From the NCBI GenBank assembly GCA_903926075.1, contig CAIYHQ010000114.1, forward strand, positions 1 to 39,679: a stretch of 39,679 nt of DNA, read 5' to 3'. The translations under genes were made by a program, and so were the position numbers. Positions 32,949 to 39,679 of the stretch are shown here, in pieces; the stretch's first letter is position 1; each line of letters starts with the position of its first letter. The stretch is from an uncultured Methanomicrobiales archaeon. GTDB lineage: Archaea > Halobacteriota > Methanomicrobia > Methanomicrobiales > Methanospirillaceae. The notes under the pieces are model-generated. The model was not told where the DNA came from, did not search any database, and worked only from the letters and a program-made list of their open reading frames with translations.

Positions 32949-33564
32949 TATAACCTGGTCACCACCCGGAAAGGACTGTGGTGTATGCGGGGCGAGGACA
33001 TGCAGTGAATTTATGGACCTCGTTTCGATTGGTGAAAAGAAAGAAAGCGACTGTACCTTTTATTCCAATTCACAATCAGTACTTCCTGAAAAACGGGTAT
33101 ATAGTGGCACTGACTGTGTTGGAAATAGTTATGATTTTGTTTTGAATCCTCTCCCTGGTGAACCATCTGCAAGAAAGTTTATTATACCGTTTAGACCTGA
33201 TATCGTGGAGAAATGGGATATAAAACCAGGACAGATTATTACTGGCAGGCCTGCAGGTCCAGGTTGCCCGGTCTATCATGCATTAAAGGTTCTGGATGCA
33301 AATCCGGTAACAGGAGTACTTGCCTGTCATACTGTCGGCCCGCTTGTTGCAAGAACACACGATGTAATGGATCTCCAGGCGTATAATGTCCATGCTTTTG
33401 AAGGGACCGTCACTGTTATAAAGAAAGCACCAATGTTCGGACGCCGCCAGTGGTTTCTTCCCGGCCTTTGCATGCTTGACCTAGCACACACTGCAGTCGT
33501 GAACATGGTCCTTGAAAAATCATATGGTCTTCACATCCGGCTTGAGGATATAAGGATATTATGA
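32917..33564 (+). CDS. Small Fe-S cluster protein
   Basis: I place the start at ATG 32917, which overlaps the GTPase gene by 32 bases; the frame is open 44 codons further upstream but would overlap far more. The 215-residue protein has C21, C24, C29 and C46 in GKDCGVCGARTCSEFMDL and SDCTFY, the Cx2Cx4Cx16C spacing of the 4Fe-4S domain found in RnfB and the corrinoid Fe-S proteins. The C-terminal two-thirds (RKFIIPFRPDIVEKWDIKPG, GRPAGPGCPVYHALKV, LDLAHTAVVNM) belong to no family I can name. Further Cys in GPGCPVYH and LACHTVG are candidates for metal or electron chemistry. The stop overlaps the next start by four bases, so it is tightly coupled to the DUF39 gene. Confidence 0.78.
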   Translation: MEQITSIGGINITWSPPGKDCGVCGARTCSEFMDLVSIGEKKESDCTFYSNSQSVLPEKRVYSGTDCVGNSYDFVLNPLPGEPSARKFIIPFRPDIVEKWDIKPGQIITGRPAGPGCPVYHALKVLDANPVTGVLACHTVGPLVARTHDVMDLQAYNVHAFEGTVTVIKKAPMFGRRQWFLPGLCMLDLAHTAVVNMVLEKSYGLHIRLEDIRIL

Positions 33565-34808
33565 AGTCATTGTCAATTGTTAACAAAAAGATAGAAGAGG
33601 GTCAGGCAACAGTTCTAACAGCTGATGAATTCAAAAAAAGGGTAGAAGAAGGGGAAAAATTCACTGTTGACGATGTAGATGTTGTTACAACCGGTACATT
33701 TGGGATAATGTCTGGGACAATGGCTGTCTTTAATTTTCCATTTATGCCCCCAAATACCTTTGAGAGGGCTAAAGCAGTTTTTATGAATGGAGTCCCGGCA
33801 TTCCCTGGCCCCTGTCCAAATGAAAGGCTCGGTGAGATTGATGCAGTGGTCTATGGCACTTCAACCCGGGACAGTTCGTACGGTGGCGGCCACCTGTTCC
33901 GTGATCTTGTAGAGGGAAAATCAGTTCACATAAGTGTGGATACCGGGGAAAAGGTTCTCGAATCTTATATCTCCTTAACTGATATGCGTTATGCAGTAAT
34001 GCAGACAACGAGGGCAGCTTTTAGGAATTATCATGCAATGGTAAATCCGGATTCTACCGAAATCAGGACAATATTCTCAGTAACAGGACTTAAAGGCCCG
34101 TTTAAAGAGGCATCTGTATCCGGATGCGGGAGTATAAATCCACTTGAAAATGATCCTGATTTTCATGTAATCGGGGTTGGAACACCTGTCCTTTTCAATG
34201 GTTCAAATGGATATGTTATGGGAATTGGTACCAGGGCAAGCAAAAAGAAGCCGAATATCTCGACTTTTGCAAACATGAAATATATGGATCCAACTCTTAT
34301 GGGTGGTTTTATAACCTCGCATGGCCCTGAATGCCTTGTTTCTATCGGAATACCGATCCCTGTCCTAGATGAACTGACATTAATGAACCTGTTGAAACAG
34401 AATTCAGATTCACCTATGCCGGTTACAGACATAAGGACCAGGACACCGATAGGGGAATCTGATTATGGCTGCATCTGGGATAAAACCGATATAATGGTCA
34501 GGGTCCATAAGGAACTTTGTATTAACTGTGATGAGTGTAAAGTCCGTTCACTCTGTCCAACCTGTGCCATAACAGAAGAATATGATATTGACCGCCATTA
34601 TTGTGTGAATTGCGGCACTTGCGTAAATAACTGTCCGTCACATGTCTTTACGGCAGACATGGGGAGAATTACGCTTGGAAATGATATAATACCTGTAACC
34701 CTCAGGCAATCTGACCGCTCCAGGGCTATACGGGTTTGTTCAATGCTTAAGAGAAAGATAATAAAAGGAGAATTCAACCTGAATGAGAGGATAATGCCGA
34801 TAGAATGA
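33561..34808 (+). CDS. DUF39/COG1900 protein with ferredoxin tail (methanogenesis marker 16 type)
   Basis: 415 residues. The first ~310 residues are the DUF39 fold, with the conserved active Cys in VSGCGSINPLEND, TTGTFGIMSGTMAVFNFPF and VMGIGTRASKKKPN. The last ~100 residues are a two-cluster ferredoxin, LCINCDECKVRSLCPTC and YCVNCGTCVNNCPSH. A related DUF39 protein (MA1821 in Methanosarcina) is needed for homocysteine formation from aspartate semialdehyde, by a persulfide-based conversion of an aldehyde to a thiol. In this operon with cysteate synthase and ComDE, the matching reaction would be sulfoacetaldehyde to coenzyme M. The assignment to that step is inference; family membership is firm. 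Confidence 0.88.
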   Translation: MKSLSIVNKKIEEGQATVLTADEFKKRVEEGEKFTVDDVDVVTTGTFGIMSGTMAVFNFPFMPPNTFERAKAVFMNGVPAFPGPCPNERLGEIDAVVYGTSTRDSSYGGGHLFRDLVEGKSVHISVDTGEKVLESYISLTDMRYAVMQTTRAAFRNYHAMVNPDSTEIRTIFSVTGLKGPFKEASVSGCGSINPLENDPDFHVIGVGTPVLFNGSNGYVMGIGTRASKKKPNISTFANMKYMDPTLMGGFITSHGPECLVSIGIPIPVLDELTLMNLLKQNSDSPMPVTDIRTRTPIGESDYGCIWDKTDIMVRVHKELCINCDECKVRSLCPTCAITEEYDIDRHYCVNCGTCVNNCPSHVFTADMGRITLGNDIIPVTLRQSDRSRAIRVCSMLKRKIIKGEFNLNERIMPIE

Positions 34809-36079
34809 AAGAAAAGTACTCTGTTGTATGTAGCGAATGTGGTGAAATTGTTCATGACAAATATGCCCAGTCATGTTCACACAACCATTCCGGCCTTCTG
34901 AAAACTGAATATTCAAAAAAAGATCTTGTTGTCCATAATTCTTTCGGAATATTCAGGTTTTCTGACTGGCTTCCTGTAGAAGGAGAGATTTTGGTTGAGT
35001 CTCGGCCTGTAACTTTCCATAATGCTGATCTTTCAAAGGAAACCGGGTTATCCAACCTTTCTTTAACCTTCTCAGGTTACTTTCCTGAAGAAGGTGCAAG
35101 GATGCAGACCTGTTCATTTAAAGAACTCGAAGCAGTCCCAACACTTCAGAGGATGATTAACAGGAAAAAAGAGGTTCTGATAATAGCTTCAGCCGGAAAT
35201 ACTGCTCGTGCATTTGCCCAGGTATCGGCTATCTCGAAAGTGCCTGTAATTCTCGTAGTTCCTGAGAATTCTCTATCACGTCTTTGGACTACAGTTGAAT
35301 CTGAGAATATTCTGCTTATAACCGTGAAAGGCGATTATTCAGATGCCATTGAATGTTCACGCAAAATTACTTCAGTTGAATGCGTAATCCCTGAAGGAGG
35401 TGCAAGGAATATCGCAAGAAGGGACGGGATGGCAACTGTTCTCATTGATTATGTCATGACAAAAGGTCATCTTCCCTTGCATTACGTGCAGGCTATCGGC
35501 AGTGGAACTGGTGCAATTGCAGCGAATGAGGCTGCAAAACGCTTTTTAAAAGCAGGGAGATATGGTTCTGAACTTCCACATACTCACCTTGCACAGAATG
35601 CCCCTTTCACACCAATGGTTTCAGCATGGAGGGAGGGGAGGAGAGACTTAATACCTGACATAGATATGCCTGATGCACGTGAATCAATTGCAAAAGTCTA
35701 TGCAGATGTCCTCACAAACAGAAACCCGCCTTACAGCATCCGGGGCGGAGTTTTTGATACAATGACTGACAGTAACGGTCTCGCATATGCAGTAACAAAT
35801 GAAGAAGCGAGGTCTGCCGGAAAGCTGTTTACCGATTGTCTTGGTGTCGACCCTGACCCTGCCGCAGCAGTCTCCCTTGCTGCATTATTGCAGGCAGTTG
35901 ACTCGCATTCAATAAAACCCAGTGATTCAGTACTATTAAATGTGACCGGAGGAGGTTACTCAAGGGTAAAAGAGGACTTTACATTAATTCCCGTTCCAGT
36001 CACAATAAAGCTGCCGTCCAATGAACCTGGGATTGAAGTCCTTAAAGATATTTCAGGGTGGGTGAAGGAAAATGTCTGA
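34805..36079 (+). CDS. Cysteate synthase (PLP, threonine synthase fold)
   Basis: 424 residues. The N-terminus holds a CxxC pair (VVCSECGE) and a further Cys/His group (SCSHNH), as in the small ribbon of this family. The PLP Lys is probably that of QTCSFKELEAV near residue 103; the phosphate-binding loops are SAGNTARAF and, later, IGSGTGAIAA and VTGGGYSRV. Family knowledge: cysteate synthase makes cysteate from phosphoserine and sulfite, the entry of the Methanomicrobia route to coenzyme M. Cysteate is then transaminated to sulfopyruvate, the substrate of the next gene. Starts overlap on both sides (4 and 8 bases). Threonine synthase is the alternative, less likely beside ComDE. Confidence 0.9.
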   Translation: MKEKYSVVCSECGEIVHDKYAQSCSHNHSGLLKTEYSKKDLVVHNSFGIFRFSDWLPVEGEILVESRPVTFHNADLSKETGLSNLSLTFSGYFPEEGARMQTCSFKELEAVPTLQRMINRKKEVLIIASAGNTARAFAQVSAISKVPVILVVPENSLSRLWTTVESENILLITVKGDYSDAIECSRKITSVECVIPEGGARNIARRDGMATVLIDYVMTKGHLPLHYVQAIGSGTGAIAANEAAKRFLKAGRYGSELPHTHLAQNAPFTPMVSAWREGRRDLIPDIDMPDARESIAKVYADVLTNRNPPYSIRGGVFDTMTDSNGLAYAVTNEEARSAGKLFTDCLGVDPDPAAAVSLAALLQAVDSHSIKPSDSVLLNVTGGGYSRVKEDFTLIPVPVTIKLPSNEPGIEVLKDISGWVKENV

Positions 36080-37211
36080 CAGGGATCTTATTTCAGTCCT
36101 TAAGTCCTGTGGAACTGACCTTGCAATTACGCTTCCTTGTGACAAAGCAAGGGAGCTTTTTTTTGATATCCCTAAATATTTCAGGCATGTAGGGATTGTC
36201 CGCGAAGAAGATGGAGTAGGCATTGCGGCTGGTGCCTATCTTGGAGGTGCGAAACCCGTTCTCGTTATCCAGAGTTCAGGAATTGGAAATATGCTCAACG
36301 CACTCATGTCCCTTTCAAGGTTATACAGGTTCCCTCTTCCGGTAATTGCAAGCCTGAGGGGCGGGCATGATGAGGCAATCGCTGCACAGGTTCCTTTCAA
36401 TTCCCGCCTCCCCTCGGTCCTGAAAGCTGTACAGATTCCGTATTGTGTTATCAACACCCCTAAAGATCTCTGGAAGATAAGGGACCTAATCACAATGTCG
36501 TTTAAAAAAGAGATTCCGGTCGTTGGGCTTATTTCACCTTCTGTCTTCAGAAATGCAGAACCAGTTCCCGAAACAGCGAGAACTCCCGCTTGTCTCGCAG
36601 GAAGGATGGATTCTTCACAATGTATGGATCTTCCTGCTCCCTCAATGACACGATACGGTGCAATTCAGACAATAATGGACACAATCAAAGATGAACTCAT
36701 TGTCACGAATATCGGGGTCCCTTCTAAAGAGGTTTATGCAATCCGTGACAGGCCAAAAAACTTTTACATGCTCGGGAGTTACACACAGGCCTCATCCATA
36801 GGCCTTGGACTTTCACTTTCTACTGATGAAAAAGTCACAGTAATTGACGGAGACGGAAGTCTCCTCGGGTCATCGGTACTTCCGGTAATTGGTGAGGAGC
36901 AACCCAGGAATTTGAGAATAATCTGTCTTGATAACGGAACATTTGGAAGTACAGGAAATCAGCCGTCTCCTGCTTCCGGAAGAGCTGACCTTGCGACTAT
37001 TGCATATGGTTCAGGGATACAAAGTCCATTTACAGTTTCAGAGAAAAGTAAGCTTGTTGAACTCTTGAATTCAGATATTCCAGGTCCTCTTTTTATAAGG
37101 TTTATTATCAATCCGGGTAATAGCAGTGTCCCGAATATCCCCTTAAGTCCTATCGAAATCAGGGAGCGTTTTATGGGAGCGATTCGAAAAGAAAGTGATC
37201 AATCAAAATAG
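36072..37211 (+). CDS. comDE: Sulfopyruvate decarboxylase, fused alpha and beta subunits
   Basis: 379 residues, combining both subunits that are separate in Methanocaldococcus (comD, comE). Residues 1-160 are the alpha part (PYR domain; GIVREEDGVGIAAGAYLGG with the catalytic Glu, then VIQSSGIGNMLNALMSL). Residues ~190-379 are the beta part with the TPP motif GDGSLLGSSV near 258, ending in an Asn in RIICLDNGTFG. It decarboxylates sulfopyruvate to sulfoacetaldehyde for coenzyme M. Start overlaps the cysteate synthase stop by eight bases. It is the last gene of the operon, followed by a short T-run near 37293. Confidence 0.93.
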   Translation: MSDRDLISVLKSCGTDLAITLPCDKARELFFDIPKYFRHVGIVREEDGVGIAAGAYLGGAKPVLVIQSSGIGNMLNALMSLSRLYRFPLPVIASLRGGHDEAIAAQVPFNSRLPSVLKAVQIPYCVINTPKDLWKIRDLITMSFKKEIPVVGLISPSVFRNAEPVPETARTPACLAGRMDSSQCMDLPAPSMTRYGAIQTIMDTIKDELIVTNIGVPSKEVYAIRDRPKNFYMLGSYTQASSIGLGLSLSTDEKVTVIDGDGSLLGSSVLPVIGEEQPRNLRIICLDNGTFGSTGNQPSPASGRADLATIAYGSGIQSPFTVSEKSKLVELLNSDIPGPLFIRFIINPGNSSVPNIPLSPIEIRERFMGAIRKESDQSK

Positions 37212-37303
37212 CTACAATTTTTGCATTTGGGATCTATGTTGCAGTCCAGCATAAATTAGCAATTCAGGGTTAGTTTTCAATATCCAATTAAAAGTCGGCT
37301 TTT

Positions 37304-37540
37304 TTAGGTAGACTTTCCCTTTTGAGTATGAGGACCAACACTTATCCCATTTCGAATGAATTCCATCCGAATTGATTTTTCATTATCATATTCACTCTGG
37401 GTGAGAGGAATGACATCTATTGGTATATGATAACGCTGGACAGTTTTAACAATATGTTTGCCAAGGAGATGATAACGATTTGAAAATTCATAATTAAGAA
37501 AATTATTTCCCAATATGAAAGAAAAGCTATTCTTACGCAT
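37304..37540 (-). pseudogene. Possible nucleotidyltransferase C-terminal remnant
   Basis: 78 codons. The stretch YHIPIDVIPLTQSEYDNEKS followed by IRMEFIRNGISV has the pattern seen at the end of small nucleotidyltransferases (PIDVI, then a charged segment, IREAIxxGVxL). The GSxxxGxxxxDSDxD active site is absent, so it would be a 5'-truncated remnant. It lies in the 395-base gap between comDE and the acetate transporter, where I see nothing else. Could also be non-coding. Confidence 0.3.
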
Positions 37541-37606
37541 TTATTTTAATTGGTGTGCTGCACTATCATAATAAATGCCAGTTTATTGAATCGGATTTGA
37601 TAATAC

Positions 37607-38203
37607 ATGTCTGAAAATATCATTAACCCAAATAGAGTTGTTGAGATTAAAGATATTACTGCAGGAGCGGGAGCTCTGGGACTCCTTGGATACGGAATGC
37701 CTGGTGTTCTTATAAGTCTTGCAAATGCAGGGCTCATACAGTCAGGGTCTGCAATACTTAGTATGGTTATCTTCATGGGAGGACTCGCTATGTTCACTGC
37801 CGGTCTGATGGAGTGGAAAAAGGGAAACACTTATGGCATGGCTGCCTATGCATCTTATGGCCTTTTCTTCTTCTCGTTTGCTGCTATTATGATCCTGCCC
37901 GTTCTCGGGCTTTCAAAAGACACGGGTGGACCGGGTACTATGGCAGCATATCTCGCTCTCTGGGGACTTTTCACGTTAATTCTGTTTATTGGTTCCCTGA
38001 AAATGTCACGCGCACTACAGGTCGTACTTGGGACTCTGGCGATTGTATTCTTCCTTGAAGCTGCAGGAGCGGCAACCGGAAATGGCCTCTTCATTATAGT
38101 TGCAGGTTATGTAGGAATAATAAGTGGATTTGCAGCGATTTATACTGCATGTGCACCGATCCTGAATGATATCTATGGGAAGACTGTCGCACCGCTAGGA
38201 TAA
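37607..38203 (+). CDS. Acetate/succinate transporter, GPR1/FUN34/YaaH family
   Basis: 198 residues with six predicted membrane helices, the normal size of archaeal AceTr proteins. Family signatures are visible: AGALGLLGYGMPGVLISL (position of the NPxPLGLxxF motif) and the block IFMGGLAMFTAGLMEWKKGN with the conserved GLxEwxkGNTxG. Hexameric relatives (SatP, AceTr) import acetate with a proton. Many Methanomicrobiales need acetate as a carbon source, which would explain the gene. It is monocistronic; an AT-rich region precedes it and a T-run follows. Confidence 0.93.
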   Translation: MSENIINPNRVVEIKDITAGAGALGLLGYGMPGVLISLANAGLIQSGSAILSMVIFMGGLAMFTAGLMEWKKGNTYGMAAYASYGLFFFSFAAIMILPVLGLSKDTGGPGTMAAYLALWGLFTLILFIGSLKMSRALQVVLGTLAIVFFLEAAGAATGNGLFIIVAGYVGIISGFAAIYTACAPILNDIYGKTVAPLG

Positions 38204-38254
38204 GAGGTAAAATAAATTAATCGAAATTAAAGACTTTTAAGGAATATCTCTCTC

Positions 38255-38262
38255 TTTTTTTT
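38255..38262 (+). terminator. Oligo-T transcription terminator candidate
   Basis: Eight consecutive T 52 bases after the transporter stop, in the gap before a convergent gene. Archaeal polymerases stop at such tracts. Confidence 0.45.
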
Positions 38263-38303
38263 AGAAATCTGAATATTAAACCTATCAAAAATTGGTAAGA
38301 TAG

Positions 38304-39449
38304 TTAATGGGCCCTTTTTGCAATCTCCTTAACTGCCCTTGAGATAAAACAGCACTCTTCAGGCGTATTAAGAAAAGAGAGACTGATTCTCGTGGTCCCT
38401 TTCGACTCATTCAGTTTTTTATGAAGCAATGGTGCGCAATGGAGGCCGGTCCTCACAATTACACTGTATTTTTTTAAAAGGATATATCCGACATCGTCAC
38501 ATCCAAGTGATTCAATGGAGAGGGATATCACTGGAAGATCAGGGTCCGGGTTATCGAGAGTGATGTTTTCGTAATCTTTCAATTCGTCTATTATAAAGTG
38601 TGTCAGTTTCTTACAATGATTGTGAATTTTGTCAGGACCCTGGCTTGTGATATATCTTGTCCCGGCCCAGAGGGAGACAATACCCGGGTAGTTGTGCGTT
38701 CCAGCTTCAAACCTTTCAGGCATCTCTTCAGGGTGCTTTAAGTTTCCTGAATCTGTTCCTGTTCCTCCCTGTCTTACAGGTTCAATCTGCTTGTAGTCCT
38801 TAATCAGGAACCCGCCAGTTCCAGGCAGGCCAAAAAGGTATTTATGGCCCGTAAAAACGAAAGCATCTACCGGGAGCCGATTAAAGTCAACAGGAACCAT
38901 CCCTGCGGTCTGGGCTCCGTCGACAATAAAAAACACACTGTTATTATGGAGCATTTTTCCGGTTTTTTCAATGTTTTGTATTGTACCAAGTACGTTGCTC
39001 CCATGAGTGAATACGGCAAGTTTTGTTTCAGGGAGTAACAGATCTTCAACTGACTCCTTTGAGATGTAACCCCCCTCTGCAGGAACAATACTAAGACTGA
39101 CCTTACCCTTTGATTCGAGCGTGCTTAGAGGTCTTAGTACCGAGTTGTGCTCAAGTTCTGAGGTCAGGACATGAACAGGTTCATCAGTATTGTTGCAAAA
39201 ACCATGAATCAGCATGTTTAGTGAATCTGTTGCATTCTGCGTAAATATTACATGATCAGGGTCAGGACAATTAAAGAAAGTAGCAAGACTCTCCCTTGCC
39301 AGTCCAAGGTAATCCTGCAAGCCCTCTATTGAACTTCTCCCTCTCTCAAAATAAGGACATTTTAATGATTCCTGCACTGCCTCTAGGACTTCTGCAGGTT
39401 TTGGCCAGCTTGATGCAGCATTGTTACAATAAATCAATTTATTTTTCAT
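38304..39449 (-). CDS. Cysteine desulfurase-like class V aminotransferase
   Basis: 381 residues. PLP-enzyme landmarks in order: YCNNAASSWPKP, FTQNATDSLNMLIHG, the His of SELEHNSVLRPL, the Asp of FIVDGAQTAGMVPVD, the Schiff-base Lys of FTGHKYLFGLPGTGGFL, and a catalytic Cys in VRTGLHCAPLLHKKL. This is the group II (SufS/CsdA-like) layout, closest to the cysteine desulfurase family often annotated TIGR01977. It releases sulfur from cysteine as an enzyme-bound persulfide. Many methanogens lack IscS and use sulfide directly, so its role is uncertain; it might feed persulfide sulfur to Fe-S or thiol assembly. A second, unidentified gene lies upstream on the same strand. Confidence 0.9.
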   Translation of the reverse strand: MKNKLIYCNNAASSWPKPAEVLEAVQESLKCPYFERGRSSIEGLQDYLGLARESLATFFNCPDPDHVIFTQNATDSLNMLIHGFCNNTDEPVHVLTSELEHNSVLRPLSTLESKGKVSLSIVPAEGGYISKESVEDLLLPETKLAVFTHGSNVLGTIQNIEKTGKMLHNNSVFFIVDGAQTAGMVPVDFNRLPVDAFVFTGHKYLFGLPGTGGFLIKDYKQIEPVRQGGTGTDSGNLKHPEEMPERFEAGTHNYPGIVSLWAGTRYITSQGPDKIHNHCKKLTHFIIDELKDYENITLDNPDPDLPVISLSIESLGCDDVGYILLKKYSVIVRTGLHCAPLLHKKLNESKGTTRISLSFLNTPEECCFISRAVKEIAKRAH

Positions 39450-39498
39450 GGATTTATCTCTACGATAATTCTGTTTCGGCTACAAATCTAATAACACA

Positions 39499-39511
39499 GT
39501 ATAAAATAATG
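39499..39511 (-). promoter_or_regulatory. Putative promoter of the desulfurase gene
   Basis: ATTATTTTATACT on the minus strand, about 50-60 bases before the ATG at 39449. GTAGAGAT before the ATG may serve as a weak ribosome-binding site. Confidence 0.42.
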
Positions 39512-39573
39512 GTTATGAATTGCAAAAAAGGTATACCTCATTTCCTATGAAAAACAATGTGCGTTTAAAAAAA

Positions 39574-39679
39574 TTAAATTATATTGGGGTCGGGTTTCCT
39601 TAAATACACATTTGCATCAACCAATACTTTGAGGAGTTCTTCAAGTGATATTTCACTTGGAATTCTCAAATTAATTAGA
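39574..39679 (-). CDS. 3' end of an unidentified gene, cut by the window edge
   Basis: The last 34 codons are open to the edge: LINLRIPSEISLEELLKVLV, then DANVYLRKPDPNII and a stop at 39574. It reads like ordinary coding sequence (charged helix, no rare pattern), but I cannot name a family. It lies 124 bases before the desulfurase gene, same strand. Confidence 0.5.
   Translation of the reverse strand, partial: LINLRIPSEISLEELLKVLVDANVYLRKPDPNII

Overview
The window looks like a chromosomal segment of a methanogenic archaeon, most likely of the order Methanomicrobiales. Three things support this: two HMf-type archaeal histones, a coenzyme M biosynthesis operon of the cysteate synthase / fused sulfopyruvate decarboxylase type beside a methanogenesis-marker-16-like protein, and large PAS-rich signalling proteins. 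No rRNA, tRNA or CRISPR array was recognised. Genus and species are not determined.

Layout. Positions 1-5000 form an accessory, partly decayed stretch. It holds a dead IS4-type transposase, a nucleoside phosphorylase-TM-TPR protein, two histone genes inside a duplicated ~355 bp segment, and a nucleotidyltransferase next to a truncated HEPN remnant. Positions 5000-10000 encode two paralogous COG1361-type surface/secreted proteins convergent with an RND/MMPL exporter. Positions 10100-15900 encode signalling genes: a receiver, a receiver-PAS protein, a seven-PAS histidine kinase with four near-identical PAS copies, and a degenerate receiver remnant.

The standout is 15884-25743, a RiPP (ribosomally made, modified peptide) locus transcribed entirely on the minus strand. 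In order of transcription it has two paralogous radical SAM/SPASM maturases, a flavin oxidase fused to an alpha/alpha-toroid (terpene-cyclase-like) domain, and six Nif11-type precursor peptides. Each precursor has a 65-residue leader ending AVAGG or DVAGG and a short Cys/His-rich core (WHPxC, DGHCG, CE, more Cys). Precursors 6-3 directly follow the oxidase. Precursors 2 and 1 follow a decayed second oxidase tail, so the locus seems to have expanded by segmental duplication. Between the two groups lies a hicB/hicA toxin-antitoxin pair whose hicA is split by a complete insertion sequence with 14-bp terminal repeats and a 4-5 bp target duplication. No dedicated leader protease or exporter is visible. 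The precursors lack Shine-Dalgarno sites and share AT-rich elements about 30 nt upstream, suggesting individually promoted leaderless mRNAs.

Positions 25900-31200 hold a soluble PAS chemoreceptor and an HTH / VIT-VWA gene pair. The VWA protein carries an FtsZ-like glycine loop near its C-terminus. Positions 31465-37211 are a tightly overlapping six-gene operon: ABC ATPase, HypB/UreG-like GTPase, Fe-S protein, DUF39/marker-16 protein, cysteate synthase, ComDE. It probably makes coenzyme M, and its first three genes have no assigned step. The right end has an acetate-type transporter, a cysteine desulfurase-like enzyme and the tail of an unidentified gene.
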